Below are positions 1 through 5,363 of a stretch of DNA of 10,641 nucleotides, piece after piece. Source of the stretch: Chloroflexi bacterium UBA4733 (GTDB taxonomy: Bacteria > Chloroflexota > UBA4733); the NCBI GenBank assembly GCA_002404055.1, contig DHIZ01000433.1, forward strand, positions 1 through 10,641. The letters run 5' to 3'. The translations under genes were made by a program, and so were the position numbers. Numbering within the stretch: the stretch's first letter is position 1; each line of letters opens with the position of its first letter. A model generated the notes under the pieces. That model did not search any database and was not told where the DNA came from. It worked only from the letters and a program-made list of their open reading frames with translations.

Positions 1-160
1 CACGCCCGCGAACCGCCGCACTGCTCGCGGCAATTCACCACAGACGCTTCCCTCTTTCAGACGACTGCCAGCCCAAGACGCCAGCCGACCCCCGCCAACC
101 TTCCCAGGTCAACCCACGCCGGCCAGCGCCTTCTCCCCATGTCTTCATCATCTTCACTTG

Positions 161-190
161 CTAAGGTGCTGCCCGTGTGGCGGTCGCCAT
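161..190 (-). CDS. Possible 9-residue leader peptide
   Basis: Downstream of the leftward promoter, a GGAGGG Shine-Dalgarno sequence is followed after seven bases by ATG and a nine-codon frame, MATATRAAP, ending in TAG. The ribosome binding site is better than for any other frame in the left 200 bases. A second, 38-residue frame starts at 151 (MMKTWGEGAGRR...) with a weak ribosome site and ends at 35. A third frame could begin at the GTGs at 36-41 and leave the window. No homology can be claimed for any of them. The short frame could be a leader peptide for a gene to the left, but such frames also arise by chance. Confidence 0.25.
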   Translation of the reverse strand: MATATRAAP

Positions 191-196
191 TTGGCG
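185..196. promoter_or_regulatory. 12-bp dyad just downstream of the leftward promoter
   Basis: CGCCA-TT-TGGCG is a perfect inverted repeat lying about 15 to 27 bases downstream of the likely start of leftward transcription. It surrounds the start codon of a 9-codon open frame. It could be an operator in DNA or a small RNA hairpin that hides that start codon. Confidence 0.3.
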
Positions 197-217
197 TCCC
201 TCCACTCAGGGCTTGTC

Positions 218-246
218 AGCATAACGGCTGGCGGGCGCGATGTCAA
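218..246 (-). promoter_or_regulatory. Sigma70-type promoter pointing left
   Basis: On the minus strand a perfect -35 box TTGACA (241-246) is separated by exactly 17 bases from TATGCT (218-223), one or two changes from the consensus -10. An A-tract (CAAAAAAC) lies just upstream of the -35 box and resembles an UP element. Transcription would begin near 211 and run off the left edge, so the promoter probably serves a leftward gene whose body is mostly outside the window. It lies downstream of the tRNA-Pro-like gene on the same strand, so it cannot drive that tRNA. Confidence 0.6.
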
Positions 247-274
247 GTTTTTTGAACTGAAGATGGAACGCAGG

Positions 275-286
275 GTGCGATCGCAC
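275..286. promoter_or_regulatory. Perfect 12-bp palindrome upstream of the leftward promoter
   Basis: GTGCGATCGCAC is a perfect dyad whose nearer edge is 28 bases upstream of the -35 box of the leftward promoter. Its core GCGATCGC is also a sequence that is over-represented in some genomes, so chance or methylation-linked abundance is possible. A protein-binding site is an inference from symmetry and position only. Confidence 0.3.
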
Positions 287-329
287 TGGGTCAACCGAGC
301 GCATTGGCCTGATGCATGCGCGTGACCGG

Positions 330-403
330 TCGGGCTGGAGCGATTCGAACGCTCGACCCCTTAAACCCCATTCAAGTGCGCTAAGAAACTGCGCCACAGT
401 CCG
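330..403 (-). tRNA. tRNA-Pro (anticodon GGG), atypical D-loop
   Basis: Read on the minus strand, this folds into a 74-base cloverleaf. The acceptor stem CGGACTG/CAGCCCG has six of seven pairs (one A-C mismatch). The D-stem is GCGC/GCGC, and the anticodon stem CTTGA/TTAAG is fully paired with one G-U. The anticodon loop ATGGGGT gives GGG for proline. There is a 5-base variable loop, a T-arm GAGCG-TTCGAAT-CGCTC, and A as discriminator. C1-G72 and G37 after the anticodon agree with bacterial tRNA-Pro. CCA is not encoded; the bases after the stem are ACCG. The D-loop reads AGTTTCTTA, where the nearly universal G18-G19 pair is replaced by C-T, so tertiary contacts with the T-loop would be lost. 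It is either a divergent tRNA or one that is decaying. Its first 23 bases are also the 3' end of the upstream regulator gene. Confidence 0.75.
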
Positions 404-3071
404 AATTCTTGACTCGTCGGTTCCGGGTGACGGACGCCGCTTGGCGATCGTTCGCCGCATCCCCCGCCGGCAGCGTAGCAGTGGCTAGACGATCCGCGAC
501 GCCTAGCGCGGCGATGGCGGCTTGCTCCGGTGTCATCGCTCGACCAGCCGCCCATGCCGCGGCGAACGCCTCCACCGTTAGTACCGCGCCAACACGCGCC
601 AGCAGGCGCTCATACCGGGTCCGGTCGCGCGGCGGTGAACCCGACCCTTCGCGCAGCACAGCGGCCGACGCCAGAAGCCATGCCGCCTGTTCGGCGGACC
701 CGTGCGCGAGCACCGCAGCGGCCCACCCCTCCAGCCACCGGGCCATATAGACAGTATTTCCCATCTTCCGCTCGAGGGCCAGGGCCTCGAGTCCGACCGC
801 GGCCGCTCGTTCGTGGTCACCTCGCTTGTAGGTAGCCAGGCAGAGGTTGTAGAGCGTGAATGAAATTTGCGACGGCTCACCGAGTTGCCGCTTGAGGGCC
901 AGCCCTTCCTCGTATAGTCCCAGTGCCCGCTCCGAGTCTCCCTGCTCGAGGGCCAGCGTCCCCAGGTAATCGAAGGAACAGGCGAGACCCAGAACGTCCC
1001 CCCGCTGGCGCTTGATTGGGACGGCCTCCTCGTACCGGGCCAGGGCCCGGCAGAGGTCACCCTGGTCGTGCGCGACACCGGCCAGACCATCCAACGACAT
1101 CGCGATGCCAATGAGGTCGCCTTCCTCTTGCCAGCGGACCAGCGCCTCCTCGTACAAGGCCAGGGCCCGTGCGTGGTTGCCTTGCTCGTGCGCCACGACG
1201 CCGAGCCCGTGCAGCATCCAGCCGATCCCACCAGCATCACCGACGTCGCGCCAGATGGCGAGTGACTCCTCGTACAGCGGCGTCGCCCGCTCATAGTCGC
1301 CGTGGCGACGGAAGACACTGCCGAGATCGTCGAGCGACCAGGCCAGGCTCCGCTCGTCGCCCAGATGCCGCCACAGCACGACCACCTCTTCCAACAGCCG
1401 GACCGAATCGTCGTAGTCACCCACGTTGGCTGCCAGCAGCGCGGCGGCCTGCATGGCTTTCGCCCGAGCCGCCGTAGGCTGGCCAGAGTTGCCGGCAAGG
1501 GCCCGACGCAGCCACTCCTGCCCCTCGCGCCAATGCCCGCGAACCTCCCAGAACCGATACAGCGATCCAGCCAATCGGAGTTCAGCCTCTTTCGCTCCGG
1601 TTTCCTCGGCGCAGCGGAGGGCCGCGCGCATGTTGTCGTGCTCAAGTTCCAACCGCTCCAGCCACGCGACTTGCCGCGGCCCGCGCCACTCCGACTCCGC
1701 CCGCTCCGCCAGCGCCAGGCACCAGTCGCAGTGGCGCCGCTGCAGATCCGCCGCCTCTCCTGCTTCTTCCAGTTGCTCGCTTGCATAGGCGCGGGTCGTC
1801 TCCAGGAGCCAGTACCGCGGCATCCCTGCCAACTCCGCCTGGACGAGTGAGTGGTCGATCAGCCGCGCCAGCAGATCAAGGACTTGGCGCGCCGCGATCC
1901 CGCCTCCCGCACACACCTGCTCGGCCGCCTCCAGGTCACAACCGCCGGCGAACACCGCGAGCCGCCGGAATAACGCCCGCTCCTCAGCATCCAGGAGCTC
2001 GCAGCTCCAGGCCAGGGTGCGGCGCAGCGTCTGCTGCCGCTCCGGGAGGTCCCGCGCCCCGCCCACGAGGACGTCAAGCCGGCGCTCCAGGCGCGCCAGC
2101 AGCGCCGACAGCGGCAGGACCTTGACCCGTGCCGCCGCCAGTTCGATGGCCAGGGGCAGCCCGTCCAGGCGCCGGACGATCTCTGCCACCGACGGCGCGT
2201 CCGCTGCCGTCAGCGCAAAGTCGGGCCGGACGGCCTGCGCGCGCCGGACGAAGAGGTCCACGGCGGGGTTGCGGGCGAGCGCGTCCACGGGCCACCAGTA
2301 GGCCGGGTGGGGCAGCGGCAGCGGCAGTACCGGGAACTCGCGCTCACCGCGCAGCCGCAGTGCCGTCCGGCTCGTCACCAGCATCCGGAGTGCGGGACAG
2401 GTTGCCAACACCTCCGCTAGCCACGGCGCGGCCGCCACTACCTGTTCGAAGTTGTCCAGGAGGAGGAGCAACCGCTTCTCAGCCAGGTAGGCCAGCACGC
2501 CCTGGCCAACCCCCTGGCCCTGGCTCTCCCGGATGCCCAGGACCTCCGCCACGGCACCGGGTACCAGGGCGGAATCGCGGAGGGCGGCGAGATTGACAAA
2601 GGCAACCCCATCGATGAACCGCTCACCGAATTGTATCGCGACCTCCAGGGCGAGGCGCGTCTTGCCGACCCCGCCGGGACCGGTTAGCGTGACCAGCGGC
2701 ATGGACGCTTGCGCCAACCAGCCACTGAGCGCGTTAACCTCCGCATGGCGTCCGACCAGCGCAGTGGGCGGCGTGGGCAAGGGCGGGTGGGACGGCGGAG
2801 GAGGCGCCGCTGGATCGTTTGCGCCCACGCTGTGTGGGGCGCGGTACGCCGCTGCTTCGAAGGACGCCCGCTGCCGGCCCACCAGGGCCAGGGCATCGGC
2901 GAGTTGCTGCACAGTGTGCGGGTGAGGACGCTGCCGGTGCCCGCGCTCCAACAGGCCGATGGCCTGGGCGGTCAGCCCGCTGCGTTCCGCCAGTTCCTCT
3001 TGCGTGAGGCCTGCCGCCCCCCGGTAGCGCCGCAACAGGGTCCCGAACGTGAGGGGCTCGCTCTGTTCCAT
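381..3071 (-). CDS. XRE-HTH / NB-ARC ATPase / TPR transcriptional regulator
   Basis: This 896-residue protein has the layout of large signal-integrating regulators (SARP/AfsR- and LuxR-like STAND ATPases). An XRE-type helix-turn-helix spans about residues 7-65 (GLTQEELAERSGLTAQAIG). The NB-ARC-type domain has Walker A GPGGVGKT at 131-138, Walker B LLLLLDN at 201-207, LVTSR at 231-235 and GLPLAIELAAARV at 304-316. From 551 there are six TPR-like units in strict 40-residue register. Family knowledge suggests that nucleotide state and TPR ligands control DNA binding. The start at 3071 is chosen because GGGAGG lies five bases upstream and the HTH follows at once; the open frame continues upstream to 3611, but that part is antisense to the cupin gene. 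The last 35 or so residues after AAIAAL look unlike the family, and the frame stops only inside the tRNA-Pro-like gene. The cupin gene and the shared upstream region are possible targets. Confidence 0.9.
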   Translation of the reverse strand: MEQSEPLTFGTLLRRYRGAAGLTQEELAERSGLTAQAIGLLERGHRQRPHPHTVQQLADALALVGRQRASFEAAAYRAPHSVGANDPAAPPPPSHPPLPTPPTALVGRHAEVNALSGWLAQASMPLVTLTGPGGVGKTRLALEVAIQFGERFIDGVAFVNLAALRDSALVPGAVAEVLGIRESQGQGVGQGVLAYLAEKRLLLLLDNFEQVVAAAPWLAEVLATCPALRMLVTSRTALRLRGEREFPVLPLPLPHPAYWWPVDALARNPAVDLFVRRAQAVRPDFALTAADAPSVAEIVRRLDGLPLAIELAAARVKVLPLSALLARLERRLDVLVGGARDLPERQQTLRRTLAWSCELLDAEERALFRRLAVFAGGCDLEAAEQVCAGGGIAARQVLDLLARLIDHSLVQAELAGMPRYWLLETTRAYASEQLEEAGEAADLQRRHCDWCLALAERAESEWRGPRQVAWLERLELEHDNMRAALRCAEETGAKEAELRLAGSLYRFWEVRGHWREGQEWLRRALAGNSGQPTAARAKAMQAAALLAANVGDYDDSVRLLEEVVVLWRHLGDERSLAWSLDDLGSVFRRHGDYERATPLYEESLAIWRDVGDAGGIGWMLHGLGVVAHEQGNHARALALYEEALVRWQEEGDLIGIAMSLDGLAGVAHDQGDLCRALARYEEAVPIKRQRGDVLGLACSFDYLGTLALEQGDSERALGLYEEGLALKRQLGEPSQISFTLYNLCLATYKRGDHERAAAVGLEALALERKMGNTVYMARWLEGWAAAVLAHGSAEQAAWLLASAAVLREGSGSPPRDRTRYERLLARVGAVLTVEAFAAAWAAGRAMTPEQAAIAALGVADRLATATLPAGDAANDRQAASVTRNRRVKNSDCGAVS
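702..1421 (-). repeat. Six 40-residue TPR units (120-bp period)
   Basis: Within the regulator, units begin at residues 551 (GDYDD), 591 (GDYER), 631 (GNHAR), 671 (GDLCR), 711 (GDSER) and 751 (GDHER), exactly 40 residues apart with no indels. The central units share G[DN]..RAL.LYEE.L...R..GD. The repeat is visible in the DNA: on the + strand the stretch around 'CTCCTCGTA' recurs near 910, 1028, 1148 and 1268. This suggests recent internal duplication or continued homogenisation rather than only ancient protein repeats. Confidence 0.8.
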
Positions 3072-3150
3072 CTGGGCCTCCCTGCGCATGCCGGAATGAC
3101 CCGCCCGGCACCGGTGTACTGTGCTGGCGCCTTGTTGATATGAACGATTG

Positions 3151-3170
3151 TTTGGAATTGTTTGGAATTG
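3151..3170. promoter_or_regulatory. Tandem 10-bp repeat in the divergent gap, candidate operator
   Basis: TTTGGAATTG occurs twice, head to tail with no spacer, preceded by a partial copy (GATTG). It is AT-rich in a GC-rich surrounding and lies between the divergent start codons of the regulator and the cupin gene. A 10-bp period places both copies on the same face of the helix, as for cooperatively bound operators. I see no convincing -35/-10 pair for either gene; CATATC on the minus strand and TATTAA at 3200-3205 on the plus strand are isolated -10-like hexamers. Binding by the adjacent HTH protein is inference. Confidence 0.4.
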
Positions 3171-3273
3171 TCGCTGGCGGCGGGCGACCTGCTGCCCCAT
3201 ATTAACAGGCATGGGAGCAGCGGCGCCATTCGGTGATGACGCAGGCGGGAACGAGGTGAGGAGCGACGTGGCA

Positions 3274-3777
3274 ATGGGCGGCATGTCACCGATCACCCAT
3301 ATCCTGGCGGGGGGAGGCTGCAGGCTGCAAGTCGGGACGGACCTGATGACGCTGAAGCTGAGCGGAGTAGACACCCTAGGCGCCTTCGCACTCGCGGAGG
3401 TGGCGATACCGCCGCAGGGCGGACCACCGGGACTGCACACCCATCCGTCGGCGGAGACGTGCCTCGTCCTCGACGGCGAGCTGGAGTTTGCCACCGTGGT
3501 CGACGGGCAGGTCTGCATGCTGGCCGGCACGGCGGGAACCGTCGTCCACATCCCTGGCTTCGCCCCGCATACCTTCAGGAACGTCGGTACCACCCCTGCC
3601 CGCATGCTCATGCTGGTGACGCCCGCAGACTTGGAGCAGTTCTACCTCGAAGCTGGCGTCCCAGTGTCCGACCCCGCCCAGCCACCGCCGCCGGGTGTCC
3701 CATCGGACGAGGAGTGGATGATGTCTCTCTACCGCAAGCACCGGATTGTGTTCCTGGATCCGCCGCTGCACCGCTGA
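3274..3777 (+). CDS. Cupin-domain protein
   Basis: This 167-residue single-domain protein carries both cupin motifs. Motif 1 is GLHTHPSAETCLVLDGEL, with likely metal ligands His55, His57 and Glu61. Motif 2 is HIPGFAPHTFRN, with His99 as the fourth ligand and Asn103. It resembles small cupins of the quercetinase-like or mannose-6-phosphate-isomerase-like type, which bind a metal and may be dioxygenases, isomerases or simple sensors; the substrate cannot be told. There is no signal peptide, so it is cytoplasmic. The C-terminal tail after residue 128 is Pro-rich, then charged. The start is uncertain: GAGGTGAGGAG lies 10 bases before this ATG, but an in-frame GTG at 3268 sits eight bases after GAGGTGA and is an equally good start, and ATG 3283 is also possible. 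It is divergent from the HTH/ATPase regulator, which may control it or respond to its product. Confidence 0.88.
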   Translation: MGGMSPITHILAGGGCRLQVGTDLMTLKLSGVDTLGAFALAEVAIPPQGGPPGLHTHPSAETCLVLDGELEFATVVDGQVCMLAGTAGTVVHIPGFAPHTFRNVGTTPARMLMLVTPADLEQFYLEAGVPVSDPAQPPPPGVPSDEEWMMSLYRKHRIVFLDPPLHR

Positions 3778-3779
3778 GC

Positions 3780-3822
3780 GAGCACCGGGCGGCTGACCCG
3801 CTATGGACAGGTTTCGGTGCTC
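3780..3822. other. Inverted repeat between the cupin and lipoprotein genes
   Basis: GAGCACCG (3780-3787) and CGGTGCTC (3815-3822) are perfect 8-bp arms separated by 27 bases, and a shorter GCGG/CCGC pairing lies inside the loop. It starts just after the cupin stop codon and ends about 40 bases before the next start codon. No T-run follows, so it is not a classic terminator. It could be a weak terminator, an mRNA-stabilising stem or an operator. Confidence 0.35.
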
Positions 3823-3860
3823 AGGATGATCTTGCCAACGCCCAGAAGAAAGGTCATGAC

Positions 3861-4835
3861 ATGGATGCGATGAACGACCCTGAGACGATCGGTGTGGGCG
3901 AAGGCCGCAAGCATCGACCGAAGATCAAAACGCTCGCGGCGCTGGCCGCCGGGGTGGCCCTACTCCTGGCCGGCTGCGGCGGCGGCGCGACAACGACGAC
4001 CAACTCGGCAGCCGCGTCGGACACCGGGACGACCGCCACGGCGCCGGTGTCGGAGGTGGTGACGACGGCCGCCCGGGCCGAGGGCACATCCGTCGTGACG
4101 AGCCCCACGGCGACCGAAGCAACGAGCGCCGCGGCGACGGAGACGGCAACGACCGCGACGACGGCGATCCCCAGCGCCACGACCGTGACCACGAGCGCCC
4201 GAGCGACTTCGGCGCGGCAGGCGGCGACCGCGTCAACCACGGCACTGGCTGGCGGAGGGAGCGCGGATCTCGGCGGGGACTACGAGCAGATGGCGCAGAA
4301 GGTGGCACAGGCCCAGCTCGCCGCCAAGAGCTGGCGCCAAACGATGGTGATCACTACCAAGGCAGGACAGCACCAGGAAGTAACCTACGAGTTCGTACGA
4401 CCGGACCGGTTGCACGTGAAGAGTAACCGGGGTGGCGGCGGGAGTAGCGAGCAGATTTACATCGGCGCGGACACCTACACGAACCGGGGCGCCGGCTGGG
4501 AAAAGTCAACTGGTGGCGGTACGGGGCAGGCCATATTCGCGGTCGTGGGATTCAACGGATCCGCGAAGCCGGGTACGCCAGAGTATGACGATCAGCAGAA
4601 GGCACTCAAGGACGCGGGGGTGACTGCCACGAAGGGCGGGCGCAGCACCCGCAACGGCGTGGCCTGCCAGGAGTGGAACAGTGTCACCACGACACCGCCG
4701 GCCACCGGTGCGCTGTGCATCGGTCTGAGCGATAATCTGCCTGTCGAAATCAAGTCTACGTCAGGCGATGGGGCGACGGTCACGATCACCTTCTCCGACT
4801 GGAACGCGCCCATCACGATCAACCCGCCAATCTAA
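3861..4835 (+). CDS. LolA/LppX-like lipoprotein with Thr/Ala-rich linker
   Basis: The 324-residue product is a predicted membrane-anchored lipoprotein. It has a Lys/Arg-containing n-region (R16-K23), a hydrophobic core and the lipobox LAGC with Cys39. Residues about 43-132 are a low-complexity Thr/Ala/Ser/Glu tether. The globular part (about 137-324) begins with a helix (YEQMAQKVAQAQLAAKSWR) followed by beta-strands typical of the LolA/LppX half-barrel group, with a late 'CIGLSDNLPVEI' strand-turn-strand like the 'W.D...LPVK' signature of that group. Cys269 and Cys286 could form a disulfide. In that superfamily the cavity binds acyl chains or lipids; this is only a fold-level hint. The start at 3861 has AAGAAAGG seven bases upstream. 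It is the first of six co-directional genes for exported or membrane proteins. I am confident of the lipoprotein call and only moderately so of the fold. Confidence 0.87.
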   Translation: MDAMNDPETIGVGEGRKHRPKIKTLAALAAGVALLLAGCGGGATTTTNSAAASDTGTTATAPVSEVVTTAARAEGTSVVTSPTATEATSAAATETATTATTAIPSATTVTTSARATSARQAATASTTALAGGGSADLGGDYEQMAQKVAQAQLAAKSWRQTMVITTKAGQHQEVTYEFVRPDRLHVKSNRGGGGSSEQIYIGADTYTNRGAGWEKSTGGGTGQAIFAVVGFNGSAKPGTPEYDDQQKALKDAGVTATKGGRSTRNGVACQEWNSVTTTPPATGALCIGLSDNLPVEIKSTSGDGATVTITFSDWNAPITINPPI

Positions 4836-4836
4836 C

Positions 4837-4858
4837 GGGGCGGCCCGTACCGGGCCCC
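4837..4858 (+). terminator. GC-rich hairpin after the first lipoprotein gene
   Basis: Immediately after the stop codon, GCCCG-TAC-CGGGC is extended by GGG/CCC across a two-base bulge, giving an eight-pair, very GC-rich stem. No T-tract follows, so intrinsic termination would be weak; it may instead protect the 3' end of the upstream message. A second stem lies at 4895-4917. Confidence 0.3.
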
Positions 4859-4894
4859 TGCGCCAGGGCCGCCTCCCAACAACGCGCGCAGCAG

Positions 4895-4917
4895 CTCCCG
4901 CGATCTGTGATCGGGAG
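4895..4917 (+). other. Hairpin in the leader of the DUF4282 gene
   Basis: CTCCC plus GATC pairs with GATC plus GGGAG around a TGT loop, nine pairs with a two-base GC bulge. It ends about 30 bases before the start codon and about 17 before the ribosome binding site. It could be a processing site, a weak terminator or an mRNA stability element. No regulatory role is shown. Confidence 0.3.
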
Positions 4918-4946
4918 TCGAGCACCGCCTAGAGAAAGGAATCCGT

Positions 4947-5318
4947 ATGCAAGCAGTGCAAGATCCCAAGAGCTTCTTCAGTTCCCTTTTCGACTTCTCC
5001 TTCAAGTCCCTCATCACCACCCGGTTGATCACGGTGCTGTATGTGCTGGCCGTTATTCTCGCTGGGCTGTATTCCCTCACACTACTTGCGGCCGGCTTCT
5101 CCCGGGGCGCGGCGATCGGCGTGCTCGCCCTCATCGCGGTGCCGCTCTTCTTCCTGCTCACCGTCATCTACACACGGGTGATCCTGGAAGTACTGATCGT
5201 CATCTTCCGCATGCACGAGAACATCGCTGCCATTGCGCAGCAGCAGCGAGTGATCCCACTACAGCCGGTCACCGACGGCGTCCCGGTGGAGACGGTCGCT
5301 GAGGTGGCAAGGAACTGA
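4947..5318 (+). CDS. DUF4282-domain membrane protein
   Basis: This 123-residue protein matches what I know of DUF4282. A short cytoplasmic start with the aromatic FDFSFKSL motif precedes a first transmembrane helix (about 23-50). A small turn (SRGAAIG) leads to a second helix (about 55-80), which continues into the amphipathic 'TRVILEVLIVIFRMHENI' stretch characteristic of the family. A hydrophilic tail follows with QQQ and a Pro/Val-rich end. The family has no assigned biochemical function; it is a small integral membrane protein often found beside envelope or secretion genes. AAAGGA lies six bases before the ATG. It sits between two lipoprotein genes, 45 bases upstream of the second, so it is likely co-transcribed with it and may anchor or assist the lipoproteins. 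The role is inference. Confidence 0.88.
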   Translation: MQAVQDPKSFFSSLFDFSFKSLITTRLITVLYVLAVILAGLYSLTLLAAGFSRGAAIGVLALIAVPLFFLLTVIYTRVILEVLIVIFRMHENIAAIAQQQRVIPLQPVTDGVPVETVAEVARN

Positions 5319-5363
5319 CCGGCAGCGCGAACCGAAGCCTCGGTAGTTGAAAGGAGCACGTAG

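Larger units (their letters stand above)
1..329. other. Left-end region without a recognisable protein gene
   Basis: Apart from the leftward promoter, two dyads and short frames described separately, I see no recognisable protein in this stretch on either strand. A further inverted repeat, GCGCAT/ATGCGC (299-304 with 316-321), lies just downstream of the tRNA-Pro-like gene. It has no T-tract, so it is at best a processing or weak termination signal. The general impression is a control region for a leftward gene beyond the edge. Confidence 0.4.

Noticed and set aside
578..1786. 402-codon open frame on the minus strand
   Set aside because: It is a shifted-frame shadow of the TPR region; it is Arg/Ser/Trp-rich and only reflects the 120-bp repeats and high GC.
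3148..3273. Upstream extension of the cupin frame starting at a TTG at 3148
   Set aside because: It has no ribosome site, runs through the tandem repeat and adds residues unlike a cupin N-terminus.
3072..3611. N-terminal extension of the regulator frame on the minus strand up to 3611
   Set aside because: It lies antisense to the cupin gene and adds about 180 residues of low-complexity sequence before a well-formed HTH; the start at 3071 has a good ribosome site.
3459..3860. Upstream extension of the first lipoprotein frame
   Set aside because: It overlaps the cupin gene in another frame, is Arg/Ala-rich and would bury the signal peptide; ATG 3861 has a proper Shine-Dalgarno sequence.
3985..4260. 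ACG/GCG-rich triplets looking like a tandem DNA repeat
   Set aside because: No fixed period; it reflects Thr/Ala codons of the lipoprotein tether.
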